Origin: Burkholderiales bacterium
GTDB lineage: Bacteria > Pseudomonadota > Gammaproteobacteria > Burkholderiales > Burkholderiaceae_C
Assembly (NCBI GenBank): GCA_021414305.1
Contig: JAIOOS010000028.1
Coordinates: 1-64,000 of the forward strand
Reading direction: 5' to 3'
DNA length: 64,000 nt
Each line of letters starts with the position of its first letter. Position 1 is the stretch's first letter. Positions 40,901-51,933 of this stretch are shown here, piece by piece. The position numbers and the translations under genes were made by a program. The notes beneath the pieces were generated by a model. That model worked only from the letters and a program-made list of their open reading frames with translations. It was not told the DNA's origin and did not search any database.

Positions 40901-41461
40901 GTGCGAACCCGCCCCGACCCCACCGCTCCCTCCGCCGAAGAGATCGCCGCCGCCGAGAATCTGGCGCGCCTGCAACGGCCGAGCAAGACCCGCCGCAAGG
41001 AGGCCTCGCACGAGCTGCAGGCGCTCGGCGCCTCGCTGGTCGAGCTCTCCGACGAGCGCCTCGCCGGCCTCGGCCTGGGCGAGCCGCTGCTCGACGCGAT
41101 CCAGATGTACCGGCGCACCCGCACCCACGAGGCGAAGCGCCGCCAGATGCAGCTGATCGGCAAGCTCATGCGCCTCTCGGAGGTCGATGCGGCGCGGCTC
41201 GCAGTCAACGAGCTCGAGCTCGGCCGGGCCCAGGATTCGCTCGCCCTGCACCAGGCCGAGCGCTGGCGCGCCGAGCTGATCGCCGACGACGAGGCCGCGA
41301 CCCGATTCGCAAGCGAGCATCCCGGCACCGACACGCAGCGCCTGCGCGCGCTCGTGCGCAACGCCCGCAAGGACGCTTCGCTGGTGCCGGAAAAGCGGAG
41401 CGGCCGCGCCTTCCGCGAGCTGTTCCAGTTCGTGCGCGAGCTGCAGCGAGCCGATGCCTGA
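40901..41461 (+). CDS. darP: Ribosome-associated protein DarP (YjgA)
   Basis: A 186-aa protein that helps 50S subunit assembly. It contains RPSKTRRKEASHELQALGASLVELSDERLAGL and RRQMQLIGKLMR, with basic and helical character throughout. It starts at GTG 40901 without a strong Shine-Dalgarno. It diverges from pmbA, a neighbour pair common in beta- and gammaproteobacteria, and its stop overlaps the mog start. Confidence 0.94.
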   Translation: MRTRPDPTAPSAEEIAAAENLARLQRPSKTRRKEASHELQALGASLVELSDERLAGLGLGEPLLDAIQMYRRTRTHEAKRRQMQLIGKLMRLSEVDAARLAVNELELGRAQDSLALHQAERWRAELIADDEAATRFASEHPGTDTQRLRALVRNARKDASLVPEKRSGRAFRELFQFVRELQRADA

Positions 41462-42071
41462 GCCCCTGCCCTCTTCGCCGGCGCGCGACCCGGTCCGGAT
41501 CGGCGTGGTCTCGATCAGCGACCGCGCCTCGGCGGGCGTCTACGAGGACAAGGGCATTCCCGCGCTGCGCGACTGGCTCGGCCGGGCGCTGCTCAACCCC
41601 ATCGACTGGCAGACCCGCCTCATCCCCGACGAGCAGCAGACGATTTCCGCGACCCTGCGCGAGCTGGTCGACGAGACCCGTTGCGATCTGGTGCTCACCA
41701 CCGGCGGCACCGGCCCGGCGCCGCGCGACGTCACGCCCGAGGCGACGCTCGCGGTCGCCAGCAAGGAAATGCCCGGCTTCGGCGAGCAGATGCGGCGCAT
41801 CAGCCTGGCGTTCGTGCCGACCGCGATCCTCTCGCGCCAGGTCGCGGTGATCCGCGGCAAGGCGCTGGTCATCAACCTGCCCGGCCAGCCGAAGGCGATC
41901 GCCGAGACGCTGGAAGGCATGCGCGACGCGACCCCGCCGGTGCCCGGCATCTTCGCCGCGGTGCCCTACTGCATCGACCTGATCGGCGGCCCCTACCTCG
42001 AGACCGACGACGCCGTGTGCAAGGCGTTCCGGCCGAAGTCGGCGGTCCGGCCGCCGCGTCCGGCCGCCTAG
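41454..42071 (+). CDS. mog: Molybdopterin adenylyltransferase
   Basis: A 205-aa MogA that adenylylates molybdopterin before molybdate insertion. The MoCF fold shows IGVVSISDRASAGVYEDKGIPAL, LTTGGTGPAPRDVTPEA and VINLPGQPKAIAETLEG. The start overlaps the darP stop by eight bases. It converges with the ABC exporter gene. Confidence 0.95.
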   Translation: MPEPLPSSPARDPVRIGVVSISDRASAGVYEDKGIPALRDWLGRALLNPIDWQTRLIPDEQQTISATLRELVDETRCDLVLTTGGTGPAPRDVTPEATLAVASKEMPGFGEQMRRISLAFVPTAILSRQVAVIRGKALVINLPGQPKAIAETLEGMRDATPPVPGIFAAVPYCIDLIGGPYLETDDAVCKAFRPKSAVRPPRPAA

Positions 42072-42102
42072 AGCCAGCGGACGCCGCGGCGCGGCGAGCC
42101 GC

Positions 42103-44024
<1,922 letters not shown>

Positions 44025-44028
<4 letters not shown>

Positions 44029-44798
44029 TTCACCAGGCGGTTCAGCCGCTCGGCGTCGAAGTTCTCGGTCGTCTGCGCCTCGCCCGGCACGCAGTCGTCG
44101 CTCGGCAGCTCACGCGACCGCGCCGAGAGCTTCTCGATCGCCTGCCAGAGCAGCGCGATCTGGTGCTCGTGACCCGAGGCGTTGTCGATCAGGCCCTTCA
44201 TCGCCTGCGAAACCGGGTCGTCGCCCTGCGTCAGGCCATAGGCGGAGAAGCCCGTCTGCGAACCTTCGGCCTCGCGCTCGGCCTTCGCCTGGAGGATGCG
44301 GGCCGGATTGCCGACCGCCGTGGCGCCGGGGGGAACCGCCTTCAGCACGACCGCACCCGCGCCGACGCGGGCGCCGTCGCCGACGGTGAAGCCGCCGAGC
44401 ACCATCGAGTTGGCGCTGACGATCACGCCGCGCCCGAGCGTCGGATGCCGCTTGGCGCCGCGGGTGAGCGAGGTGCCGCCGAGCGTCACGCCCTGATAGA
44501 TGGTGCAGTCGTCGCCGATCTCGGCAGTCTCGCCGACGACGACACCCATGCCGTGATCGATGAACACGCGTCGCCCGACCTTCGCCCCGGGGTGGATCTC
44601 GATGCCGGTCAGGAAGCGCGCAAGGTGCGAGACCCAGCGCGCCATCCAGTGGAAGCCGTGACGCAGCCACCAGGCCGACCAGCGGTGCATGACGATCGCG
44701 TGCAGGCCCGGGTAACACGTCAGCACCTCCCACGACGACCGGGCTGCCGGGTCGCGTTCCCGGATGCAGGCGATGTCTTCGCGCAGGCGCTGGAACAT
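44025..44798 (-). CDS. cysE: Serine O-acetyltransferase
   Basis: A 257-aa acyltransferase making O-acetylserine, the first step of cysteine synthesis. After a helical N-terminus comes the left-handed beta-helix: GIEIHPGAKVGRRVFIDHGMGVVVGETAEIGDDCTIYQGVTLGG (family core), with the catalytic His-Asp pair in it. The C-terminal 90 residues are longer than the minimal enzyme. It follows trmJ by 34 nt. Confidence 0.95.
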
Positions 44799-44832
44799 GG
44801 GGAATTTGCAGAAGGTTATGCGGTGGCCCAGT

Positions 44833-45555
44833 CTATCGGGATCGCTCTTCCACTGCTCGGGCGATGCCGCGCAGGATCTGCACCTCCTCGAGCGTGAGAT
44901 CGGCGCGGTTGGCGAGCCGGTGCAGGCGCGACATCAGCTTCCTCGGCGCGGCCGGGTCGAGAAAGCCGACCTTCGTCAGCGCGCCCTGCCAGTGCGCGAG
45001 CAGGCCGCGCACCGCGACTGCATCGGCCAGGGCGCCGGCGTCGGCCCGCGCCTCGACCGGAAAGCCGCCCCGCGCCTGGCGCCAGTCGTAGGCGATGAGC
45101 TGCACCGCCTGGGCGAGGTTGAGCGAGCCGTAGCGCGGATCGGTGGGGATCGAGAGGCAGGCGTGGCAGGTGTAGAGGTCGTCGTTGGAGAGGCCGAAGC
45201 GTTCCGAGCCGAACACGAAGGCGACCCGCCGATCGCCCTCGGCGAGCTCGGCGAAGACCTGGCGCGGGGCGAAGGTCGGCGGGCCGAAGTCGCGCGGCGT
45301 CATCGCCGTGGCGCCAACCCAGGTCACGCCGGCGAGCGCCTCGCCGAGCGTGCCGACGACGCGCGCGGCCTCGAGCACGTCGGTCGCGCCGCTCGCCATG
45401 GCGATCGTTTCCTCGCGCTGCAGCACGTCGGGCCAGCGCGGCGCGACCAGGACGAGCTCGGAGAAGCCCATCACCTTGATCGCCCGCGCCGCCGCGCCGA
45501 CGTTGCCGGCGTGGCTGGTGCCGACGAGAACGAAGCGGGTCGGATCGGGGGTCAT
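44833..45555 (-). CDS. trmJ: tRNA (cytidine/uridine-2'-O-)-methyltransferase TrmJ
   Basis: A 240-aa SPOUT methyltransferase that modifies position 32 of tRNA. The knot motifs are SHAGNVGAAARAIKVMGF, VAFVFGSERFGLSNDDL and IPTDPRYGSLNLAQAVQLIAYD. A C-terminal helical extension is normal for TrmJ. It diverges from suhB and leads a unit trmJ-cysE-ABC. Confidence 0.95.
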   Translation of the reverse strand: MTPDPTRFVLVGTSHAGNVGAAARAIKVMGFSELVLVAPRWPDVLQREETIAMASGATDVLEAARVVGTLGEALAGVTWVGATAMTPRDFGPPTFAPRQVFAELAEGDRRVAFVFGSERFGLSNDDLYTCHACLSIPTDPRYGSLNLAQAVQLIAYDWRQARGGFPVEARADAGALADAVAVRGLLAHWQGALTKVGFLDPAAPRKLMSRLHRLANRADLTLEEVQILRGIARAVEERSR

Positions 45556-45650
45556 CTGTCTCGGCCGCTAAAATTGCGGCTCTTCATTCTGCAGCCGCGC
45601 TGCGGCGGGCCTCCTCCGGCACGCGCCCGCCCCCAACCGATCCCCACCCC

Positions 45651-46490
45651 ATGTCGCAAGCGCTGCACCCCATGCTCAACATCGCCGTCAAGGCGGCGCG
45701 CGCCGCCGGGGCGATCATCAACCGGGCCTCGCTCGACCTCGACCGGCTCCAGGTCAACACCAAGGCGCCGAACGATTTCGTGACCGAGGTCGACCACGCC
45801 GCCGAGGCGGCGGTGATCGACGTGCTGCTCGGCGCCTACCCGGGGCACGGCATCCTGGCCGAGGAATCGGGCTCGACCCGCGGCGCCAAGGACAGCGACT
45901 ACGTCTGGATCATCGACCCGCTCGACGGCACCACCAACTTCATTCACGGCCTGCCGACCTACGCGGTCTCGATCGGCCTGGCGTTTCGCGGCCAGGTGCA
46001 GCAGGCTGTCGTCTACGACCCGGCGCGCAACGACCTGTTCTACGCCACCAAGGGCCGCGGCGCCTTCCTCAACGACAAGCGGCTGCGCGTCTCCAAGCGC
46101 ACGCGCATGGCCGATGCCCTGATCGGCACCGGCTTTCCGTTCAGGAAGGGCGACGACCTCGGCCACTACATGAAGGTGCTGGAGACGGTGATGCGAAGCT
46201 GCGCCGGCGTGCGCCGCCCCGGCGCCGCCGCGCTCGACCTCTGCTACGTCGCCGCGGGCTGGTACGACGGCTTCTTCGAGACGGGCCTCTCGCCCTGGGA
46301 CGTCGCCGCCGGCTCGCTGCTGGTCACCGAGGCCGGCGGCCTGGTCGGCAACTTCACCGGCGAGGCCGACTTCCTGCACCGCCGCGAGGTCGTCGCCGGC
46401 TGCCCGAAGATCTACGGCCAGCTGGTGCAGATGCTGGCGCCGCACACCAGCGTGGCGCAAGCCCGGGACGGCGCCCCCGCCGGCCCTTAG
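45651..46490 (+). CDS. suhB: Inositol-1-monophosphatase family protein SuhB
   Basis: A 279-aa Mg-dependent phosphatase. Metal-binding motifs are EESG (71-74) and DPLDGTTNF (89-97), with a third in SPWDVAAGSLLVTEAGG. In proteobacteria SuhB also joins rRNA antitermination complexes. The start is ATG 45651, and it diverges from trmJ across about 95 nt. Confidence 0.95.
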   Translation: MSQALHPMLNIAVKAARAAGAIINRASLDLDRLQVNTKAPNDFVTEVDHAAEAAVIDVLLGAYPGHGILAEESGSTRGAKDSDYVWIIDPLDGTTNFIHGLPTYAVSIGLAFRGQVQQAVVYDPARNDLFYATKGRGAFLNDKRLRVSKRTRMADALIGTGFPFRKGDDLGHYMKVLETVMRSCAGVRRPGAAALDLCYVAAGWYDGFFETGLSPWDVAAGSLLVTEAGGLVGNFTGEADFLHRREVVAGCPKIYGQLVQMLAPHTSVAQARDGAPAGP

Positions 46491-46515
46491 GGCCCGCCGC
46501 GCCGCGTCCGGTTCG

Positions 46516-49116
46516 ATGAAGGAGCCCGCCGCCGTCGGCCCGACGCCCATGATGGCCCAGTACCTGGGCATCAAGGCCGACCATCCGGAGACCCTCCTCT
46601 TCTACCGGATGGGCGACTTCTACGAGCTGTTCCTCGACGACGCGAAGAAGGCGGCCCGCCTGCTCGACATCACCCTTACCGCGCGCGGCGCGAGCAACGG
46701 CCAGCCGATCCCGATGTGCGGTGTGCCGGTGCACGCGGTCGAGGGTTACCTGGCGAAGTTGGTCAAGCTCGGCGAATCGGTCGCGATCTGCGAGCAGGTG
46801 GGCGAGGTCGGCGCGAGCAAGGGGCCGGTCGAGCGCAAGGTGGTGCGCATCGTCACGCCGGGCACGCTGACCGAGAGCGACCTGCTTGCCGACCGCAGCG
46901 ACGCCCTCCTGCTCGCGGTGGCGCGCGGGCCGAAGCAGCAGTTCGGCCTGGCCTGGACCGCGCTCTCCAACGGCGAGATCGGCCTCTCCGAATGCAGCTC
47001 TGGCGAGCTCGCCGGCTGGATCGCGCGGCTCGCGCCGGCCGAGGTCCTTGTCGCGGCCGACCTGCCCCAAGGCGCCTTCGAGGCCGGTGCGACGACGATC
47101 ACGCGTCGGCCCGAGTGGCAGTTCGACGCCGCGCTCGGCACCAGGAAGCTCCTCGCCCAGCTGCGCGTCGCCTCGCTCGCCGGCTTCGCCGCCGAAGGGC
47201 TGCCGTGCGCGCACGCCGCCGCCGCGGCCCTGCTCAGCTATGCCGAGCACACCCAGGGCCGGGCGCTCGCCCACGTGCAGCGGCTGACGGTGCAGCGGGC
47301 CAGCGAGCTGATCGACCTGCCGCCGACGACGCATCGCAACCTCGAGCTCACGCGCACGCTGCGCGGCCAGGACGCACCGACGCTGCTCTCGACGATCGAC
47401 GGCTGCGCCACCGGCATGGGCAGCCGGGCGCTGCGCCTCTGGCTGACCCAGCCGCGGCGCGAGCGCCAGATCGCGAACCAGCGCCACGAGGCGATCGCGA
47501 CGCTGCAGGACGCCGGCCTCGACGCGCTGCGCGCCTCGCTTCGCCACCTCGCCGACGTCGAGCGGATCACGGCCCGCATCGCCCTGCGCCAGGCTCGTCC
47601 GCGCGAGCTCGCCGGCCTGCGGGCCACCCTGCAGGCCCTGCCCCGGGTGCAGGCCAGCGTTCCCGCCGAAGGCGCGCTGCTGCTTTCGATGTGCGCCGAA
47701 GCGCTGTCGCCACCCGCCTCGATCCTCGCCTTGCTGAAGAGCGCGCTCGCCGAAGAGCCCGCGGCCCTGCTGCGCGACGGCGGCGTGATCGCCTCCGGCT
47801 ACGACGCCGAGCTAGACGAGCTGCGCGCGATCGGCCGCGGCAGCGACGCCTTCCTGCTCGAGCTCGAGGCGCGCGAGCGGCAGCGCAGCGGCATTCCCAA
47901 CCTGCGGGTCCAGTTCAACCGGGTGCACGGCTTCTTCATCGAGGTCTCGCAGGGCCAGGCGGACAAGGTGCCCGCCGACTATCGCCGGCGGCAGACGATG
48001 AAGAATGCCGAGCGCTTCATCACCCCCGAGCTCAAGGCCTTCGAGGACAAGGCGCTCTCTGCCGGCGAGCGCTCGCTGGCGCGCGAGAAGTTCCTCTACG
48101 ACGCCCTGCTAGACGCCCTCGCCGCGCAGCTCGAGCCGCTCTCGGCGGTGGCGCGCTCGCTGGCGACGCTCGATGCGCTGGCGGCGCTCGCCGAATGCGC
48201 CAAGCGTTCCGGCTGGTGCCGGCCGCAGTTCGTGCGCGAGCCCTGCATCGAGATCGAGCGTGGCCGCCACCCGGTGGTCGAGGCGCGCCTCTCGGAGCGC
48301 GGCATGGCGTTCATGCCCAACGACTGCCGGCTCGACTCCAGGCGACGCATGCTCGTCATCACCGGCCCCAACATGGGCGGCAAGAGCACCTTCATGCGCC
48401 AGGTCGCGCTGATCTGCCTGCTCGCCTCGATCGGCTCGTTCGTGCCGGCGGCGGCCTGCCGGCTCGGGCCGCTCGACGCGATCCACACCCGCATCGGCGC
48501 CGCCGACGACCTGGCGAACGCGCAGTCGACCTTCATGGTCGAGATGACCGAGGCGGCGGCGATCGTCCACACCGCGACCGAGCAATCGCTGGTGCTGATG
48601 GACGAGGTGGGCCGCGGCACCTCCACCTTCGACGGCCTGGCCCTGGCCGGCGCCATCGCCCACCAGCTGCACGACCGCAACCGGTCGTTCACGCTGTTCG
48701 CGACGCACTACTTCGAGCTCACCGACTTTCCGGCCAGGCACGAGCGGGCGATCAACGTCCACGTCGCCGCGGTCGAGAGCGGCGACGGCATCGCCTTCCT
48801 GCACGAGATCGAGCCCGGACCGGCAAGCCGCAGCTACGGCGTGCAGGTGGCGCAACTCGCCGGCATGCCGGCGCCGCTGCTGCGCCAGGCGCGGGCCACG
48901 CTCGAGAGCCTCGAAGCCGAGCGCATCGCCCGCCAGCCGCAGAGCGACCTGTTCGCCGCGGCGCCGGCGCCGGTCGTGCCGGCGCCCATCGTGGAGGATT
49001 CGGCGTTCGAGGCGGCATGGCGCGCCCTCGACCCCGATATGCTCACCCCTCGCGAAGCGCTCGACGCGCTCTATCGCCTCAAGGCGCTGAAGACGCCCCA
49101 CCAGGACACACCATGA
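46516..49116 (+). CDS. mutS: DNA mismatch repair protein MutS
   Basis: An 866-aa mismatch-recognition ATPase. The N-terminal domain holds the mismatch-wedging F-Y-E in LFYRMGDFYELF. The core domain, clamp and ATPase follow. Walker A is GPNMGGKS (617-624), Walker B is LVLMDEVGRGTSTFDGLALA and the signature HDRNRSFTLFATHYFEL follows. The C-terminal tail is shortened and Pro/Ala-rich. The stop overlaps the next gene's ATG. It starts 25 nt after suhB. Confidence 0.97.
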   Translation: MKEPAAVGPTPMMAQYLGIKADHPETLLFYRMGDFYELFLDDAKKAARLLDITLTARGASNGQPIPMCGVPVHAVEGYLAKLVKLGESVAICEQVGEVGASKGPVERKVVRIVTPGTLTESDLLADRSDALLLAVARGPKQQFGLAWTALSNGEIGLSECSSGELAGWIARLAPAEVLVAADLPQGAFEAGATTITRRPEWQFDAALGTRKLLAQLRVASLAGFAAEGLPCAHAAAAALLSYAEHTQGRALAHVQRLTVQRASELIDLPPTTHRNLELTRTLRGQDAPTLLSTIDGCATGMGSRALRLWLTQPRRERQIANQRHEAIATLQDAGLDALRASLRHLADVERITARIALRQARPRELAGLRATLQALPRVQASVPAEGALLLSMCAEALSPPASILALLKSALAEEPAALLRDGGVIASGYDAELDELRAIGRGSDAFLLELEARERQRSGIPNLRVQFNRVHGFFIEVSQGQADKVPADYRRRQTMKNAERFITPELKAFEDKALSAGERSLAREKFLYDALLDALAAQLEPLSAVARSLATLDALAALAECAKRSGWCRPQFVREPCIEIERGRHPVVEARLSERGMAFMPNDCRLDSRRRMLVITGPNMGGKSTFMRQVALICLLASIGSFVPAAACRLGPLDAIHTRIGAADDLANAQSTFMVEMTEAAAIVHTATEQSLVLMDEVGRGTSTFDGLALAGAIAHQLHDRNRSFTLFATHYFELTDFPARHERAINVHVAAVESGDGIAFLHEIEPGPASRSYGVQVAQLAGMPAPLLRQARATLESLEAERIARQPQSDLFAAAPAPVVPAPIVEDSAFEAAWRALDPDMLTPREALDALYRLKALKTPHQDTP

Positions 49117-49940
49117 CTTACTGCGTAGCGGTCAAGCTCGACGCCGGCCTCGTCTTTCTCTCCGACTCGCGCACCAACGCCGGCCTCGACCAGATCAGCA
49201 CCTTCCGCAAGATGATGATCTACGAGCGGCCGGGCGACCGCTTCATGGTCATGCTCTCGGCCGGCAACCTCTCGATCTCGCAGCAGGTGCGCGAGATCCT
49301 GCAGATCCAGCAGATCGAGGACGGCGACAAGCCGCCGATCACGATCTGGAACGCGAAGAGCATGTTCGACGCCGCCCGCGTGCTCGGCGCCGCGGTCCGC
49401 CGCATCCACGACCAGGACGGCGACTCGCTGGCCAAGGCCGGCCTCGACTTCAACGCCTCGATGATCCTCGGCGGGCAGGTCGGCGACGAGGCGATGCGCC
49501 TGTTCCTCGTCTATTCGGCCGGCAACTTCATCGAGGCGACGCGCGAGACCTGCTTCTTCCAGATCGGCGAGTCGAAGTACGGCAAACCCGTGCTCGACCG
49601 GATGATGCGGCCCTCGACCCCGCTGGCCGAGGCCGCCAAGTGCGTGCTGGTGTCGATGGACTCGACCCTGAAGTCGAACCTCTCGGTCGGCCTGCCGCTC
49701 GACCTCGTCGTCTACGAGGAAGGCAAGCTGCAGAGCTCGCAGATCGTCTGCATCGACGATAAGAATCCGTACTTCCAGATGATCCGCAACAGCTGGGGCG
49801 AAAAGCTCCGCCAGGTGTTCGAGGCGATCGACGACCCGCAGTGGGACGGCGCCGGCGCGGCGCTGGCGCCGCTCTGCGTGCCCTCGGGCCGCTACGAGAC
49901 GATGAAGAAGATCCACACGCCCGAGGAGAAGGTCGTCTAG
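49113..49940 (+). CDS. Anbu-type proteasome-like protease subunit
   Basis: A 275-aa relative of proteasome beta subunits and HslV. After removal of Met1 the N-terminal nucleophile would be T2 (MTYCVAVKLDAGLVFLSDSRTNAGLDQISTFRKM). Further family features are SAGNLSISQQV and ASMILGGQVG. The start overlaps mutS (ATGA), so it is translationally coupled. In many bacteria Anbu sits with ATP-grasp, alpha-E and transglutaminase-like genes, none of which is here. The role of Anbu is unsettled. Confidence 0.92.
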   Translation: MTYCVAVKLDAGLVFLSDSRTNAGLDQISTFRKMMIYERPGDRFMVMLSAGNLSISQQVREILQIQQIEDGDKPPITIWNAKSMFDAARVLGAAVRRIHDQDGDSLAKAGLDFNASMILGGQVGDEAMRLFLVYSAGNFIEATRETCFFQIGESKYGKPVLDRMMRPSTPLAEAAKCVLVSMDSTLKSNLSVGLPLDLVVYEEGKLQSSQIVCIDDKNPYFQMIRNSWGEKLRQVFEAIDDPQWDGAGAALAPLCVPSGRYETMKKIHTPEEKVV

Positions 49941-50147
49941 CTCCCCGGGCGGCAGGAGCCGCGTCTCGCCGGCCCCGATCGCGTGCCATGTCGCCGATTC
50001 GCTGGGCGCGATGCCGCCGCTGGAGGCGGCCTTCATCCGCCTGCACCGCGACCTCCTGACCTGGACTCCGGCGCGGAAACGCGCCAGGGAACGGTTCGGA
50101 AACGCCCACTTTGGACGATGCGTCATCTCGTCCAAATGGAGACTCGC

Positions 50148-51845
50148 ATGGGACTGCTCTCTGCCCTGAAACTGCCACAGCCCAGGAACTGGCCGACCGC
50201 GACCGCCGCGAACGAGCCCGCCATCACCGTGCCGCCCGCCAAGGACACGGCGGGTGCGCAGGGCAAGACCCGCATGCCGGACGAGGGAAGCGTCGACGGC
50301 GGCGCCGCAACCGAGAAGGAAGCCCGGTCCGGAAGCACCACCGAAGCCGTGGCGGAGGCGGGTTCCGACACGCGGACCGAAGCCGATGCCGAGTCTGGAG
50401 GCGACGCGGACGACCCGGCCGACGAGTCGGTCCGGCTCGGTGCCCGGGCGGCCGAAGGCAAGGCCGCCGCGGCGCAGAAGCCCACGACCAACGAAGAGAT
50501 CGGCTACGGCGACTTCTCGCTCGGCCTCAAGGAATCGGCCGACGGCGCCTCGCTCGTCGTCAAATACGAGCACAAGGAGACGGTCGCGGCGCAGAATTTC
50601 AAGGTCTGGGTCATTCCCTGCTACGTCAAGGCCGACCTGAAGATCGGCATCGAGGGCGAGATCGTCATCAAGGGCGAGGGCGACCGGCAGCTCAGCGTCA
50701 AATCGGGCGGCGCGCTCGAGCTCGGCATCGGCGGCACGTCCGAGGCGGTCACCGCCGGGCCTTACGGCGAGGTGGCGCTGAGCGCGAGCACCAAGGTGCC
50801 GACGCGCCTCTCGGAGGCGCGCGAAGTCGCGATGAATCCGTTCGTCGTCGACATCTTCGGCACCGGCAAGGTCGGCATCAAGTTCGAGCTCAAGGACAGC
50901 TGGACGCGCAATGCGGACTGCGAGCTTGCTAACTGGCATCTGTTCGTCGTCCATGTCGCCGCGTACCAGAACGGACGCTTCGGGGCGATCCGGGTCGAGC
51001 CGGGCAAGGACATGCAGCGGCTGTTCGCCGCCTTGCAAGAGGCCGGACCGGCGATCGCCGACGCGGTCGAGAAGTACGCGCCGGAGAAGGTGAAGAAGGC
51101 CGCCGAGGACGGCGCGAAGTGGGTCGCCGAGAGCGAGGAAGCGAAGGTCATCGCCGACACGACCGGCGTCGTCCTCGACAAGGTGAAGGAGAAGACCGGC
51201 GTCGACGTCGGCAACGGCGCCGAGAAGGCGGTGCAGTTCCTCGTCGATCCGGGCGGTGAGACCTCGCAGGAGACGACCGACCGGATCAGGAAGGAAAACG
51301 AGGAGTTCAACGCCAGTCACGGCGAGTTCCAGGAGGTGATGGCCAAGAGCGGCCTGCAGACCGAGTTCAACAGCACGCTCTACCGCACCGCCGACGACTA
51401 CAACGCGATCGTCGACGTGTTCCACCAGGGCGGCGAATGGCGGCCGATGGTCGATGCGCTCGTTAACAAGTGCCGGGCGAAGAAGGCGGCCTATCTCGCC
51501 GAGCAGGCGGAAAAGAAGAAGCGCGAGAAGGCAGAGGCCGACGCCAGGGCGGCCGCCGACCTGGCGCGCCGCGTCAAGGAGAGCGAGTCGGCGATGAACG
51601 CGGCGCTCACCGCCGCCAACATGCTCGGCAACCCCCTCAACAACCGCACCCAGGGCCAGCCCGGATCGAAGGCGCGCAAGTACTGGGAAACGGGCATGAA
51701 CAAGTTCTGGAGCCCCGGCTCGGCGGCGAAGATGAAGTGCGCCTCGCTGCAGGGCGAGGCGAAAGTCGCCAAGGCCCAGGAAGCGACCGCGCTCCTGGTC
51801 AAGGCCCGCGCCGTGTTCCAGGAAGGCATCCGCATGATCGAATGA
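50148..51845 (+). CDS. Unrecognised 565-aa protein
   Basis: I do not recognise a family. The first 25 residues (MGLLSALKLPQPRNW) are followed by a low-complexity Ala/Glu/Asp/Gly/Thr region to about residue 110. A beta-rich part of about 120-300 comes next (YGDFSLGLKESADG, VKADLKIGIEGEIVIKGEG, GALELGIGGTSEAVTAGPYGEVAL-type strands). Helices then lead to a Lys/Ala/Glu coiled coil near 440-490 (AYLAEQAEKKKREKAEADAR). There is no signal peptide, membrane helix or recognised catalytic motif. I chose ATG 50148 for its GGAGActcgc spacing; ATGs at 50118 and 50136 are alternatives. The 207-nt gap before it has no gene I trust. Confidence 0.8.
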   Translation: MGLLSALKLPQPRNWPTATAANEPAITVPPAKDTAGAQGKTRMPDEGSVDGGAATEKEARSGSTTEAVAEAGSDTRTEADAESGGDADDPADESVRLGARAAEGKAAAAQKPTTNEEIGYGDFSLGLKESADGASLVVKYEHKETVAAQNFKVWVIPCYVKADLKIGIEGEIVIKGEGDRQLSVKSGGALELGIGGTSEAVTAGPYGEVALSASTKVPTRLSEAREVAMNPFVVDIFGTGKVGIKFELKDSWTRNADCELANWHLFVVHVAAYQNGRFGAIRVEPGKDMQRLFAALQEAGPAIADAVEKYAPEKVKKAAEDGAKWVAESEEAKVIADTTGVVLDKVKEKTGVDVGNGAEKAVQFLVDPGGETSQETTDRIRKENEEFNASHGEFQEVMAKSGLQTEFNSTLYRTADDYNAIVDVFHQGGEWRPMVDALVNKCRAKKAAYLAEQAEKKKREKAEADARAAADLARRVKESESAMNAALTAANMLGNPLNNRTQGQPGSKARKYWETGMNKFWSPGSAAKMKCASLQGEAKVAKAQEATALLVKARAVFQEGIRMIE

Positions 51846-51879
51846 AGACCCGGTGCGCCGGGGCCGGCCGACGCATCGA

Positions 51880-51885
51880 TATAAT
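51880..51885 (+). promoter_or_regulatory. pyrG promoter -10
   Basis: A perfect TATAAT 48 nt before the pyrG start. No good -35 stands at 16-18 bp, so recognition may rely on the -10 or an activator. Confidence 0.5.
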
Positions 51886-51933
51886 CGCGCTTTACCACCA
51901 CGGCATTCGCACACGATGCGCTTGCCGAACGCA

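Noticed and set aside
49941..50147. Possible small protein between Anbu and the 565-aa gene
   Set aside because: A frame reads HVADSLGAMPPLEAAF, which looks slightly protein-like, but there is no Shine-Dalgarno or good end, and it overlaps the next start.
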